Shown piece by piece: positions 34,330-43,214 of a DNA stretch of 64,000 nucleotides (position 1 is the stretch's first letter; the number at the start of each line of letters is the position of its first letter). This DNA is from Actinacidiphila acidipaludis. Its GTDB lineage: Bacteria > Actinomycetota > Actinomycetes > Streptomycetales > Streptomycetaceae. The stretch spans positions 1-64,000 of the forward strand of contig NZ_JAINZZ010000013.1 in assembly GCF_019890725.1 (NCBI RefSeq), given 5' to 3'. The notes beneath the pieces were generated by a model that was given only the letters and a program-made list of their open reading frames with translations, was not told the DNA's origin and did no database searches. A program made the translations under genes and the position numbers.

Positions 34330-36510
34330 TCACCCCTGGACCGCCAGGACCAGCGGGAACACAGCCGTCGCTCCTGCCCGGCGCAGCATCCTGGCCGCGA
34401 TGGCGAGCGTCCAGCCGGTGTCGGCGTAGTCGTCGACCAGCAGAACAGGCCCCGGGTCCGCCTGCAATGCCGCGACCAGGTCCGCGGGCAAGGTGAACGC
34501 GTCATGCAGTGTGCGCACGCGCTGCGCGCTGTTGCTGCGCGGCACGCCCCCAGGGCTCTCGCCGGGCGCGTACTCGATCCTGCCGAGGAGCGGCATACGT
34601 CCGACCTGGGCGAGCCGACTGCTCAGGGACTCGATCAGAACGCCGCGCCGCCGGGACGCCAGACTCACCACGCCGACCGGACGGCTCGGGGCGTCCGGCT
34701 CCCCGCTCGCCCAGCCACCCGGCCCCTTGGCCCAGTCGGCGAGCACCTGCACCATCGCGTCGACCGCCTCGGGCGGCACGGGCTGGTCGGCGGCTCCCTC
34801 CGTGAACAGTGGTCGCAGCCGGTTGCCCCAGCCGATGTCGGAGAGCCGGCCGAGAGCCCGGCCCGATTGGGACTGTTCGGCCGCGGCGATACGGCCCTTG
34901 AGAGCGACACCCATGGCGTCCAGGCCGGTGGGCCACATCTTGCGCGGCTCGATCTCCACACCGGGGCGGCCGAGCGCGGCCCGTGCGGCGTCCAGCGCCG
35001 CGGACGACACCTCCGGCGAGTAGCGGGCGCCGGCGCAGTTGTCGCAGCGGCCGCAGGGTGCCGCCTGCTCGTCGTCCAGTTGACGGCGCAGGAACTCCAT
35101 CCGGCACTGGGTGGTGCCCGCATACTCGCGCATGGCCTCCTGTTCGGCCTCACGCTGCCGGGCCACCCAGGCATAGCGGTCGGTGTCGTAGGCCCACGGC
35201 TCGCCGGTCGCGGTCCAGCCGCCGCGGACCCTGCGCACCGCACCGTCCACGTCGAGGACCTTGAGCATGATCTCCAGGCGGGAGCGGCGCAGATCGACAC
35301 GCGCCTCGAGAGCGGGTACCGACAGCGGCCGGTCGGCCGTCTCCAGGATCTCCAGCGTGCGTCGCACCTGTTCTTCCGGAGGGAAGGCGAGGGACGCGAA
35401 GTACCGCCAGATCGCGGCGTCCTCGGGCCCGGGGAGCAGCAGCACGTCGGCGTGGTCGACGCCGCGTCCCGCCCGTCCGACCTGCTGGTAGTACGCGATC
35501 GGTGACGAGGGCGAACCGACGTGGACGACGAAACCCAGGTCCGGCTTGTCGAACCCCATACCGAGCGCCGAAGTCGCCACCAGTGCCTTGACCCGGTTGG
35601 CCAGCAGATCCGCCTCGGCGGCCTGGCGATCGGCGTTCTCTGTCCGGCCCGAGTACGAGGCCACCGCATGACCGCGCTGCCGGAGGAACGCGGTGATCTC
35701 GTCGGCGGCCGCGACGGTGAGCGTGTAGATGATGCCGGAGCCCGGAAGGGACTCCAGATGGTCGGCGAGCCAGGCCAGCCGGTGCGCGGCGTCCGGCAGG
35801 CGCAGGACCCCCAGGGACAGGCTCTCCCGTTCCAGCGGTCCGCGCAGGACCAGGGCCCCTTCCCCCTCGCCGCCGCTCAGCCCCGTGCCGAGCTGCTCGG
35901 CGACGTCCGCCGTCACGCGTGCGTTGGCCGTCGCGGTGGTCGCCAGCACCGGCACGCCCGGTGGCAGATCCGCGAGCATGGTGCGCAGCCGCCGGTAGTC
36001 GGGACGGAAGTCGTGTCCCCAGTCCGAGATGCAGTGCGCCTCGTCGACCACCAGAAGGCCGGTGGTGGAAGCGAGTTTGGGCAGCACCTGATCACGGAAG
36101 TCCGGGTTGTTCAGCCGCTCCGGACTGACGAGCAGTACGTCGACCTCGCCGGCCCCCACCTCGGCCTGGATGCCCTCCCACTCCTCGGCGTTGGACGAAT
36201 TGATCGTGTGCGCGCGGATGCCCGCGCGCGCCGCGGCCTCCACCTGGTTGCGCATGAGCGCCAGCAGCGGCGAGATGATCACGGTCGGTCCGGCGCCGCG
36301 GCCGCGCAGCAGGGCCGTCGCGACGAAGTACACGGCCGACTTCCCCCAGCCGGTGCGCTGCACCACGAGGGTTCTGCGGCCGTGCGCGACCAGCGCCTCG
36401 ACGGCGCGCCACTGGTCCTCGCGCAGCCGCGCGGTGCCCTCTTCGGCGCCGACGAGTCGGCTCAGTACGGTGTCGGCCGCGCTGCGCAGCGCGGTGGTGT
36501 CCTCGGTCAT
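34330..36510 (-). CDS. RecQ-family DNA helicase with C-terminal phosphoribosyltransferase-like motif
   Basis: 726 aa from ATG 36510 (36519 also possible). It is a superfamily 2 helicase: Walker A RTGWGKS (K57), DEAH with CISDWGHDFRPDYR typical of RecQ, and QQVGRAGRG (motif VI). The RecQ-type zinc site is the Cys set around CRMEFLRRQ and CGRCDNC. The last ~35 residues contain VLLVDDYADTGWT, matching the PRPP-binding motif of type I phosphoribosyltransferases (ComF-like). This fused tail is the distinctive feature; whether it binds PRPP is inferred. Confidence 0.9.
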   Translation of the reverse strand: MTEDTTALRSAADTVLSRLVGAEEGTARLREDQWRAVEALVAHGRRTLVVQRTGWGKSAVYFVATALLRGRGAGPTVIISPLLALMRNQVEAAARAGIRAHTINSSNAEEWEGIQAEVGAGEVDVLLVSPERLNNPDFRDQVLPKLASTTGLLVVDEAHCISDWGHDFRPDYRRLRTMLADLPPGVPVLATTATANARVTADVAEQLGTGLSGGEGEGALVLRGPLERESLSLGVLRLPDAAHRLAWLADHLESLPGSGIIYTLTVAAADEITAFLRQRGHAVASYSGRTENADRQAAEADLLANRVKALVATSALGMGFDKPDLGFVVHVGSPSSPIAYYQQVGRAGRGVDHADVLLLPGPEDAAIWRYFASLAFPPEEQVRRTLEILETADRPLSVPALEARVDLRRSRLEIMLKVLDVDGAVRRVRGGWTATGEPWAYDTDRYAWVARQREAEQEAMREYAGTTQCRMEFLRRQLDDEQAAPCGRCDNCAGARYSPEVSSAALDAARAALGRPGVEIEPRKMWPTGLDAMGVALKGRIAAAEQSQSGRALGRLSDIGWGNRLRPLFTEGAADQPVPPEAVDAMVQVLADWAKGPGGWASGEPDAPSRPVGVVSLASRRRGVLIESLSSRLAQVGRMPLLGRIEYAPGESPGGVPRSNSAQRVRTLHDAFTLPADLVAALQADPGPVLLVDDYADTGWTLAIAARMLRRAGATAVFPLVLAVQG

Positions 36511-36564
36511 GTCCCCCATGCAACCCGATCGCACCGACATTCCGCCAACGGCACGGGCCGAGCC

Positions 36565-36596
36565 TGTGGACAACGCGGAGTCCAGAGTTATCCACA
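36565..36596. promoter_or_regulatory. Inverted pair of DnaA-box matches
   Basis: TGTGGACAA (36565-36573, i.e. TTGTCCACA on the minus strand) and TTATCCACA (36588-36596) face each other in the recQ/DUF4192 divergent promoter region. Flanking bases extend the dyad to 12 bp, GCCTGTGGACAA and TTATCCACAGGC, with one mismatch. Confidence 0.5.
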
Positions 36597-36647
36597 GGCA
36601 TTCGGGGGGTCTGGTGCGAAACGTGTGCAATGCGTCATCGTCGAGTC

Positions 36648-37892
36648 ATGACTCAGAGCAACCGAATTCACCACGGAAAGTCACCGGACGCGTCCGAAGA
36701 AGTCAAGGTCACCTTGCGTGGCCCTGACGAACTCGCCGACGCCCTGCCGTACCTGATGGGCTTCCATCCCAACGACAGCATCGTGCTCGTCGCCCTGCAC
36801 GGCGAGCACGGCCGGTTCGGCGGGCGGGTGCGTCTCGGCCTGCCGCACGACCCGGGCGAATGGCCCGAAGTAGCGGCGCACCTCGCAGGGTGCCTGGTCA
36901 GGAACAGCGCCCAGCGCGGTGCCCCGCCGGACGCCGTCGTCGCCTTCGTCTGCGAGGACCCGGATGACGGAGAGGGTGCGCCGGAGGTCATGGAGCGGTT
37001 GCGGCCCCTCGTCCAGCACCTGCGGCTGGCGTGCGGAGCACTGGAGGTGCCCGTCGTCGAGGCGCTGTGCGTGTCGGCGGGCCGGTGGTGGTCCTACGTG
37101 CGGCCGGAATCGGCGCCCTCGCCGAAAGAAGGGGACGCTCTGCCGCCGCCGGGCAGCACCACGATGGCGGCGACCGCCGCGTATCTGGGCCTGCCCTCAC
37201 CTTCGTCCTTGCGGGACATCGAGTCGCGGCTGAAACCGAGGGAACCGCGCGATCGTGAACACGAGATCGCGCTCGACACCGCCTCCGCGGAACTCGTGCC
37301 GCGCATGCTCGCCGACGGCGACACCAGCGAGGACATCAGGAACCGCACCATCACGCTGGCCCGCGGCGCGATGGCGAAGCTCCGCAAGGCTCCCGTGATC
37401 AACGACCCGGCGCGCGCCGACCGGCGGGACGACAGGCTCCTCGCCGACGACGAGGCCGCGATGATCATCCTCGGGCTCCAGGACCGGGACACCCGCGACC
37501 GCGCGGCGGAGTGGATGGAACCGGCCCAGGCCGACGCGGCGCTCCGACTGTGGCGGGCGCTGGCCCGGCGGTGCGCCGGCACCTACGCCGAGCACGCGGC
37601 GGCGCCGCTGACCCTCGCCGGCTGGGTGGCGTGGTCGTCGGGGGACGAGGCCGAGGCCCGCGCCGCCCTCGGGCTGGCGCTGGACCTCGAACCCACCTAC
37701 ACCTTCGCCCGCTTGCTCCACCACGCGGTCAACGCAGGCATGGATCCCGAGCTCTTGCGCAGCTCCCTGCGACGGGAGCGCCGCCGCAGGGTCATCGCCG
37801 CCTCTAGAGCTCGCCGCGGACCAGCCGGATCAGCCGGTCGAGCACCTGGCCGCCACTCATCCGGAGGCCGTCGTGCTCGTACTCGTCGGTGA
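36648..37892 (+). CDS. DUF4192 protein
   Basis: 414 aa, ATG 36648. The DUF4192 signature is visible from the N-terminus: VTLRGPDELADALPYLMGFHPNDSIVLVAL, then GRVRLGLP. The family is actinobacterial and of unknown function. A tetratricopeptide-like helical C-terminus (WMEPAQADAALRLWRALARR...SGDEAEARAALGLAL) precedes a basic tail. The last 89 bp overlap the convergent hydrolase gene's 3' end, an unusual arrangement. Confidence 0.85.
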   Translation: MTQSNRIHHGKSPDASEEVKVTLRGPDELADALPYLMGFHPNDSIVLVALHGEHGRFGGRVRLGLPHDPGEWPEVAAHLAGCLVRNSAQRGAPPDAVVAFVCEDPDDGEGAPEVMERLRPLVQHLRLACGALEVPVVEALCVSAGRWWSYVRPESAPSPKEGDALPPPGSTTMAATAAYLGLPSPSSLRDIESRLKPREPRDREHEIALDTASAELVPRMLADGDTSEDIRNRTITLARGAMAKLRKAPVINDPARADRRDDRLLADDEAAMIILGLQDRDTRDRAAEWMEPAQADAALRLWRALARRCAGTYAEHAAAPLTLAGWVAWSSGDEAEARAALGLALDLEPTYTFARLLHHAVNAGMDPELLRSSLRRERRRRVIAASRARRGPAGSAGRAPGRHSSGGRRARTRR

Positions 37893-39114
37893 CCCAGGTC
37901 CGCAGGCCCCGCACCGCCCGTGCGGTGGCGAGGGAGTCGGCGGTGTCGACATACATGTCGTCGTGGTAGACGGCCGACGCGACGGGGACCTCGTTGCGGG
38001 CCAGGCGTTCGGTGTCGTACAGGTCCGGCCACTGCTGGCGCTCGGCCAGCAGCTCCGCCGTCTCGCGCAGCGACTGAAGAGCTGGATCCGTGGCGAACAT
38101 CCACGGGTGGATGGTCTCGCCGGTGAAGAGCACCGGCCGGCCGTCGGCCAGCGCGGCCCCGGCGTCGAACTGCGGGAACTCCGCCCGGACGCGTTCCGCC
38201 GCCCACCGGGTACCGGCCGGGGAGACGGAGAGCTGGCCGTAGATGGCCTCGTGCAGCACCGCGTACAGCGGGTTGGTGGCGAAGGACAGGTGCCCCTGCG
38301 CCTGGGAGAGGAAGGTGTCGGAGAGTTCGGGGCCGGCCGGGGTCGTGACGAAGGCGTCCTCGATCAGATAGTGCAGGGTGTGCGAGCCGTTGCCGGACCC
38401 GAGCATCAGGCCGAGCGCCTGGAAGGCCTCCGGGGTGAGCCGGCCGCCGTCCGGCAGGGTCACCTCCCGCGTGCTGAGGTGACGTACGATCTCGCGCACC
38501 GCGGCCACGTCCTCGGGGTATCGCGCGTAGTGGGCCAGGTTCTTGCGCTCGATCCGGGGATAAGCGGCGCGGTAGACGTCCTCCGCGCTGCTGTGCAGTC
38601 CCGCCAGACCGCCGGTGATCATGACCTCGCGCAGTGCCTCGGGTGCGAACGACAGATAGGTCAGGGAGCAGAACCCGCCGAAGCTCTGGCCGAGCACGCT
38701 CCAGCGGCCGTCCTCGCCCAGCAGCGCCCGGCGGATGACCTCGCAGTCCCGGACGATGGAGTCGGCCCGGAAGTGCGCGAGGTATCGAGCCTGGGCGGCG
38801 GCGTCACCGCGGGCCGGGAGGGTCTGGCGGGTGGCTGGCGTGGACCGCCCGGTACCCCGCTGGTCGAGGAGCAGGACGCGGTAGTCGTCCAGGGCGCGGG
38901 TCAGCCAGCTGTCCCGGCCCAGCGGCCGCGGGGAGCGCCCGCCCGGCCCGCCCTGCAGGTACAGCAGCCAGGGCAGATGCTCCCGCTCCTTGCCCGTCGC
39001 GACGACTTCTCGCGCGTACACCTCGATCTGCTCCCCGCCGGGGTCGGCGTGGTCCAGGGGGACGGTGAAGGTGTGGTCGGTGATGACGGTGCCGGGCTGG
39101 CGGTGGACGGCCAT
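37804..39114 (-). CDS. Alpha/beta hydrolase, proline iminopeptidase-like (S33)
   Basis: 436 aa from ATG 39114 (GGAGA upstream). It has the oxyanion-hole HGG equivalent LQGGPGG, the nucleophile elbow GQSFGG, and the C-terminal acid/His region (VASAVYHDDMYVD). No signal peptide, so it is cytosolic. S33 peptidases release N-terminal proline from peptides. Its 3' end overlaps DUF4192 antisense. An NrtR-like regulator lies divergently upstream. Confidence 0.88.
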   Translation of the reverse strand: MAVHRQPGTVITDHTFTVPLDHADPGGEQIEVYAREVVATGKEREHLPWLLYLQGGPGGRSPRPLGRDSWLTRALDDYRVLLLDQRGTGRSTPATRQTLPARGDAAAQARYLAHFRADSIVRDCEVIRRALLGEDGRWSVLGQSFGGFCSLTYLSFAPEALREVMITGGLAGLHSSAEDVYRAAYPRIERKNLAHYARYPEDVAAVREIVRHLSTREVTLPDGGRLTPEAFQALGLMLGSGNGSHTLHYLIEDAFVTTPAGPELSDTFLSQAQGHLSFATNPLYAVLHEAIYGQLSVSPAGTRWAAERVRAEFPQFDAGAALADGRPVLFTGETIHPWMFATDPALQSLRETAELLAERQQWPDLYDTERLARNEVPVASAVYHDDMYVDTADSLATARAVRGLRTWVTDEYEHDGLRMSGGQVLDRLIRLVRGEL

Positions 39115-39303
39115 GGGTGGAGTCTCCGGAGGTACGCGAGGTGGTGCGAAGGGGCGCGGGAGCCGTAACTCCCGTGGTGGAACGGTAGACGGGAGGTGAT
39201 CAGCCCGCTCGGCGGGGTGGGTGTCGCCGGACGGGCCGCGCCCGGTGGGGCACGGCGGGAAAATTCGGTCCGACCTGATCGCCAAGAGATGCGATCCTGC
39301 TGA

Positions 39304-39325
39304 TTATCGTCAGGCAGACGACTAA
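39304..39325. promoter_or_regulatory. NrtR-like operator
   Basis: TTATCGTC-aggca-GACGACTAA forms an inverted repeat just upstream of the Nudix regulator gene, whose ATG is at 39336. It overlaps the expected promoter and suggests autoregulation. Confidence 0.55.
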
Positions 39326-39335
39326 GATCACGGGC

Positions 39336-40070
39336 ATGTCGCCCTACGACCCGTCGGCCTTCCCGCCGTTTGCCGTCACCGTCGACCTGGTCGTGCTCAC
39401 GGTGCGCCACCACGCACTGTGCGCGCTGTCCGTGCGGCGGGGTGAGCCGCCGTTTCAGGGCCGGTGGGCACTGCCCGGCGGGTTCGTGCGGACCGACGAG
39501 GACCTCTCGCAGGCTGCCGCGCGCGAGCTGGCGGAGGAGACCGGGCTGCGGGCTCAGAACGGCGCCCACCTGGAACAGCTGGCGACCTACGGCGACCCGC
39601 AGCGCGACCCGCGGATGAGGGTGGTAAGCGTCGCTCACCTGGTCCTGGCGCCCGATCTGCCCGCGCCCCGGGCCGGCGGCGACGCCCGCAGCGCCCGCTG
39701 GGCGCCCGTGGGCACCCTGCTCGGGGAGAACGGCCAGGACCACGGTGGGGACACGGCGCCGCTCGCCTTCGACCATGGTCAGATCCTGGCGGACGGCGTG
39801 GAGCGCGCCCGTTCCAAGATCGAGTACTCGTCGCTGGCCACGGCGTTCTGCCCGCCGGAGTTCACGGTGGGGGAGCTGCGCAGGGTCTACGAAGCGGTGT
39901 GGGGCGTCGCCCTCGACCCGCGGAACTTCCACCGCAAGGTCACCGGCACGGTCGGGTTCCTGGTGCCGACCGGAGGGACGACGACGCGTCAGGGTGGTCG
40001 GCCGGCTCAATTGTTCAGGGCCGGGGGAGCGACGCTGCTCAACCCGCCGATGCTGCGGCCGGAGGTCTGA
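39336..40070 (+). CDS. NrtR-like Nudix-domain regulator
   Basis: 244 aa, ATG 39336. The Nudix box is canonical (GX5EX7REUXEEXGU read as GFVRTDE...RELAEETGL, starting about residue 48). The C-terminal ~80 residues ([21 protein letters not shown]...[14 protein letters not shown]) form the winged helix of NrtR regulators, which sense ADP-ribose and control NAD synthesis genes. No NAD genes are adjacent, so its targets are unknown. The Nudix box being intact suggests it may also hydrolyse. Confidence 0.85.
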   Translation: MSPYDPSAFPPFAVTVDLVVLTVRHHALCALSVRRGEPPFQGRWALPGGFVRTDEDLSQAAARELAEETGLRAQNGAHLEQLATYGDPQRDPRMRVVSVAHLVLAPDLPAPRAGGDARSARWAPVGTLLGENGQDHGGDTAPLAFDHGQILADGVERARSKIEYSSLATAFCPPEFTVGELRRVYEAVWGVALDPRNFHRKVTGTVGFLVPTGGTTTRQGGRPAQLFRAGGATLLNPPMLRPEV

Positions 40071-40123
40071 CGCCCGGCGGATTGTTGTCCGGTTTCCTTA
40101 CTTTTGGGCGTTAAGGTGCTGGG

Positions 40124-41935
40124 GTGATCCAGGCCATCGGATTGACCAGCGTGTCCCGCCGAGACGCCCGGCCCGCGGTCGCCGACCTGTCGTTCGAGGT
40201 GCGGCGCGGCGAGGTGACGGGCCTCCTCGGACCTGCCGGTGCGGGCAAGTCCACGGTCCTCCGCCTGCTGCTGGGTGTGGAGGCGGGCCGCGGCGCCACC
40301 CTCGTCGACGGCCGTCCCCTGCAGGAACTGGCCAAGCCGGCCCAGGAGATCGGCGCCCTGATCGGCGACGTCCCGGCGCATCCGCGACGTTCGGCCCGTG
40401 GGCATCTGCGGATGCTCTGCCCGGCCTTCGGGGTGCCGCTGTCCCGTGCGGACGAGGTGCTCGACCTCGTCGGCCTCGAGCCGGTGGCCGACGAACTCGT
40501 CGGGACCTACTCGCTGGGCATGGACCGGCGGCTGGGCTTCGCCGTCGCGCTGCTGGCCAGCCCCCGCGCCCTGATCCTCGACGACCCCGCCCGCGAACTC
40601 CCTCCGACGGAAGCGGCATGGGTCCACGACCTGGCACGCCGCCACGCCGCCGCCGGGGGAGCGGTGCTGCTGGCCGGCCGGGACGCCCGCGCCCTCGCCC
40701 GCACCGCTGACCGCGTGATCGCGCTCGACCGGGGGCGGATCGCCGCCGACGAGCCGGCTGAGCACTTCGCCCGCTCCCGGATGCGTTCCTACGTGGCGGT
40801 GCGCTCCCCCTACGCCCAGCGGCTCGGCGAACTGCTGGCCCGGGAGGGCGCGGAGGTCGTACCCACCAGCGGCAGCCGGATCGCCGTCTACGGCGCCACC
40901 TCCGCGGTCATCGGTGAGACCGCCTACCGCAACGGCATCCTGCTCCACCAGCTCGCCGACCGCACCGCCGAGAGCCCGGCCCCGGAGGCGACCGAGACGG
41001 CGTCGGCGGACCCGGTCCCGGCGGAGAACGCCGAGCCGCGGCGCGACCGGCACCGCCGGTTCGTCGTGCGGCCGCCCCGGCCCCCGGCCCGCGTCGGGCA
41101 CCGCGACGGTCCCGCCCGGCCCTTCGGCTACGAGGTGCGGCGCGGGTTCGGGGTCCGCACCCCCTGGATCGCCGCGGCAGTCGCACTGCTGTGCTCGGCG
41201 GTCGGCACCATTCTCATGGCCCGCTACGGCAGCACCCCGCGCACGCCGCTGCGCCTGCTCTCCGGCTGGTCGTCGGAACTCCCGCTTCCCGGCGCCGCGA
41301 TCGGGGCCGGCGGGCTGGGCGCGCTCACCTACGGGCAGGAGTACCTCTACCCCGCGCTCGCCCCCGGATACGGGCCCGAACCCCGCAGCTCCCGGCTGCT
41401 GGCGGCCAAACTCGCGCTCAGCGGCGGCGCGGCCCTCGTCCTGGCCGCTCTCGCCGCCGTGGTGGACGTCGCCCTGCTGCACACCCCGATCGCCGGAAGC
41501 CACGCGGCCGGGGGACTCGGCTCGCCCGCCGTGCTCGGCGGCTGGGCCGCCCTGGCCGTCGGCTGCGCGTGGGCCGGGGTGCTCGCCGCCGCCGTCTTCC
41601 GCACGACCGCGCTCGGCGTGGCGGCCGTGCTCGCCGTGCCGCTGCTGGCCGTACCCGCCGCGCGGGCACTGCTCGGTGAGCAGACGGCCCGGGAACTCCT
41701 GGACGCCGGCGGTGCGTTGTGGTCGATCGTCGGCGGCGTCCCGCAGGGCGACGGCAGCGCGGTGGCCACCGCGCTGAAGTTCGTCAGCCAACCGTTCGTT
41801 CTGGCGCTGGGGTTGTCGCTGACCGCGCTCCTCGGTGCCTACACGGCCAGCGCGTTGCTCGGCCGGCGTCGCGCACGCCGCTCAACTCCCCTGCCCGAGA
41901 GCCCAAGTGCCCCGCTTACCAGCAAGAAGGGATGA
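40124..41935 (+). CDS. ABC transporter fused ATPase-permease with degenerate ATPase
   Basis: 603 aa, GTG 40124. The N-terminal ABC domain has Walker A GPAGAGKST (K42), but the signature LSGGQ reads YSLGM (129-133) and Walker B ILDDP (151-155) has Asp where the catalytic Glu is expected. A charged linker (about 285-340) precedes a C-terminal part with about six hydrophobic segments. Adjacent to whiH as in S. coelicolor. The changes suggest weak or no ATP hydrolysis; it may act regulatory. Confidence 0.85.
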   Translation: MIQAIGLTSVSRRDARPAVADLSFEVRRGEVTGLLGPAGAGKSTVLRLLLGVEAGRGATLVDGRPLQELAKPAQEIGALIGDVPAHPRRSARGHLRMLCPAFGVPLSRADEVLDLVGLEPVADELVGTYSLGMDRRLGFAVALLASPRALILDDPARELPPTEAAWVHDLARRHAAAGGAVLLAGRDARALARTADRVIALDRGRIAADEPAEHFARSRMRSYVAVRSPYAQRLGELLAREGAEVVPTSGSRIAVYGATSAVIGETAYRNGILLHQLADRTAESPAPEATETASADPVPAENAEPRRDRHRRFVVRPPRPPARVGHRDGPARPFGYEVRRGFGVRTPWIAAAVALLCSAVGTILMARYGSTPRTPLRLLSGWSSELPLPGAAIGAGGLGALTYGQEYLYPALAPGYGPEPRSSRLLAAKLALSGGAALVLAALAAVVDVALLHTPIAGSHAAGGLGSPAVLGGWAALAVGCAWAGVLAAAVFRTTALGVAAVLAVPLLAVPAARALLGEQTARELLDAGGALWSIVGGVPQGDGSAVATALKFVSQPFVLALGLSLTALLGAYTASALLGRRRARRSTPLPESPSAPLTSKKG

Positions 41936-42006
41936 TTCCTCCGGAAAACCCCGTCAATGATCAGGTGATGAGCGCTCACCCTTTCGTGTGCTTTTCAGCA
42001 AAGCCC

Positions 42007-42034
42007 TCAAGGCCCGCATCCGCATGGCCGACAA
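42007..42034 (+). promoter_or_regulatory. Sigma-WhiG-like promoter of whiH
   Basis: TCAA (42007-42010), a 16-nt spacer, and GCCGACAA (42027-42034) fit the WhiG consensus TAAA-N15/16-GCCGATAA with one mismatch per half. The start point would fall at about 42040-42042, at or next to the GTG start codon. Confidence 0.7.
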
Positions 42035-42041
42035 AGGATGC

Positions 42042-42959
42042 GTGAGTACCCTTGCGCATTCCATGATGACCGCGGCCCGCTCCGCAGATTCCGGCATCGC
42101 CGGTCCGGGCGAGCTGGACCGCTATCCGTACGCCGATGCCCCCGGCACCGAACGACCCGGACCCGCGCCGTCCTGGGAGGGCGTGGAGCCGGACATGGGC
42201 CGGGCCGGCCGCCGGGCGGGCGGCAGTCGCGGCCGGGGACTGCACGGCCAACTCGTCCAGCAGCTCGGTCAGATGATCGTCTCCGGCGACCTCGGTGCCG
42301 ACCGCCCGCTGGTGCCCGAGGAGATCGGCCAGCGCTTCGAGGTCTCGCGCACCGTGGTGCGCGAGTCGCTGCGCGTGCTGGAGGCCAAAGGTCTGGTCAG
42401 CGCCCGGCCCAACGTCGGCACCCGGGTCCGCCCGGTCAGTGACTGGAACCTGCTCGACCCCGACATCATCGAGTGGCGGGCGTTCGGGCCGCAGCGCGAC
42501 GAACAGCGCCGCGAGCTCCAGGAGCTGCGCTGGACCATCGAGCCCCTGGCCGCCCGGCTCGCCGCCGGCCACGGCCGCGACGACATCCAGCAGCGGCTGT
42601 CCGACATGGCGGAGATCATGGCCCACGCCGCCGCCCAGGGCGACGCGCTCACCTGTGGCCGTGCCGACTCCGAGTTCCACACCCTGCTGCTCCAGGTCGC
42701 CGGCAACAAGATGCTGGAGCACCTGTCGGGCATCGTCTCGTCCGCCCTGCACGTCTCCGGCGGGACGGTCACCGGATGCGAGCGCACCGGGGACGCCGCC
42801 ATCGGGCTGCACCATCGGATCGTCGACGCCCTCGCAGGAGGAGACGGGGCCACCGCCGAAGCCGCGATGCGCGAGCTGCTGGCCGTGCCCGCGGGCCGTC
42901 CGGCCGCCGGCGCCTCGGGCGCCCCGGACCACGTGGTCCCCGCGCCGCGCGAGCACTGA
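42042..42959 (+). CDS. whiH: Sporulation regulator WhiH (GntR family)
   Basis: 305 aa, GTG 42042. It is a FadR-type GntR regulator: winged helix (about 65-130, RGLHGQLVQQLGQMIVSGDLG...VSRTVVRESLRVLEAKGLVSARPNVGTRV), then the FCD helical domain (about 160-285) with putative metal ligands in ADSEFHTLLL and HHRIVDAL. The N-terminus VSTLAHSMMTAARSADSG matches Streptomyces WhiH. WhiH is needed for aerial-hypha septation and is transcribed by sigma-WhiG. hrdB is immediately downstream. Confidence 0.95.
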   Translation: MSTLAHSMMTAARSADSGIAGPGELDRYPYADAPGTERPGPAPSWEGVEPDMGRAGRRAGGSRGRGLHGQLVQQLGQMIVSGDLGADRPLVPEEIGQRFEVSRTVVRESLRVLEAKGLVSARPNVGTRVRPVSDWNLLDPDIIEWRAFGPQRDEQRRELQELRWTIEPLAARLAAGHGRDDIQQRLSDMAEIMAHAAAQGDALTCGRADSEFHTLLLQVAGNKMLEHLSGIVSSALHVSGGTVTGCERTGDAAIGLHHRIVDALAGGDGATAEAAMRELLAVPAGRPAAGASGAPDHVVPAPREH

Positions 42960-42970
42960 TCGCGCCTTCC

Positions 42971-43010
42971 GGCCGCCGCGGGTCCCGGACCGTCGGGACC
43001 AGCGGCGGCC
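42971..43010. terminator. Terminator after whiH
   Basis: GGCCGCCG-C-GGGTCCC and GGGACC-A-GCGGCGGCC form a near-perfect ~16-bp stem with an 8-nt loop, separating whiH from hrdB. Confidence 0.75.
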
Positions 43011-43214
43011 CCGCGCGTGGCAGATGCCCGGCTTTGCTGCAGATCGGTGCGATTTGGGGTGTGACTCGGGCCACGTAAGCTGGGCGTAACGCTTGGCGAG
43101 GCAGTGCGATGACTTAAGAGGTGGTGGCCGCGCGAGGCATACCCGGTGTCGGGATCGACGCTGAGTCGCGGTGCGGTACCACCCAGTCGTTCCCATCGTT
43201 CCGAGAGGTTGTTC
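43011..43214 (+). promoter_or_regulatory. hrdB promoter region
   Basis: 204 bp upstream of the GTG of hrdB. Literature places sigma-R and sigma-ShbA promoters here in other Streptomyces; I cannot resolve GGAAT/GTT or other hexamers with confidence. GTGTGACTCGGGCCACG at about 43060-43076 is a candidate for a -35 region. Nothing else notable. Confidence 0.35.
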
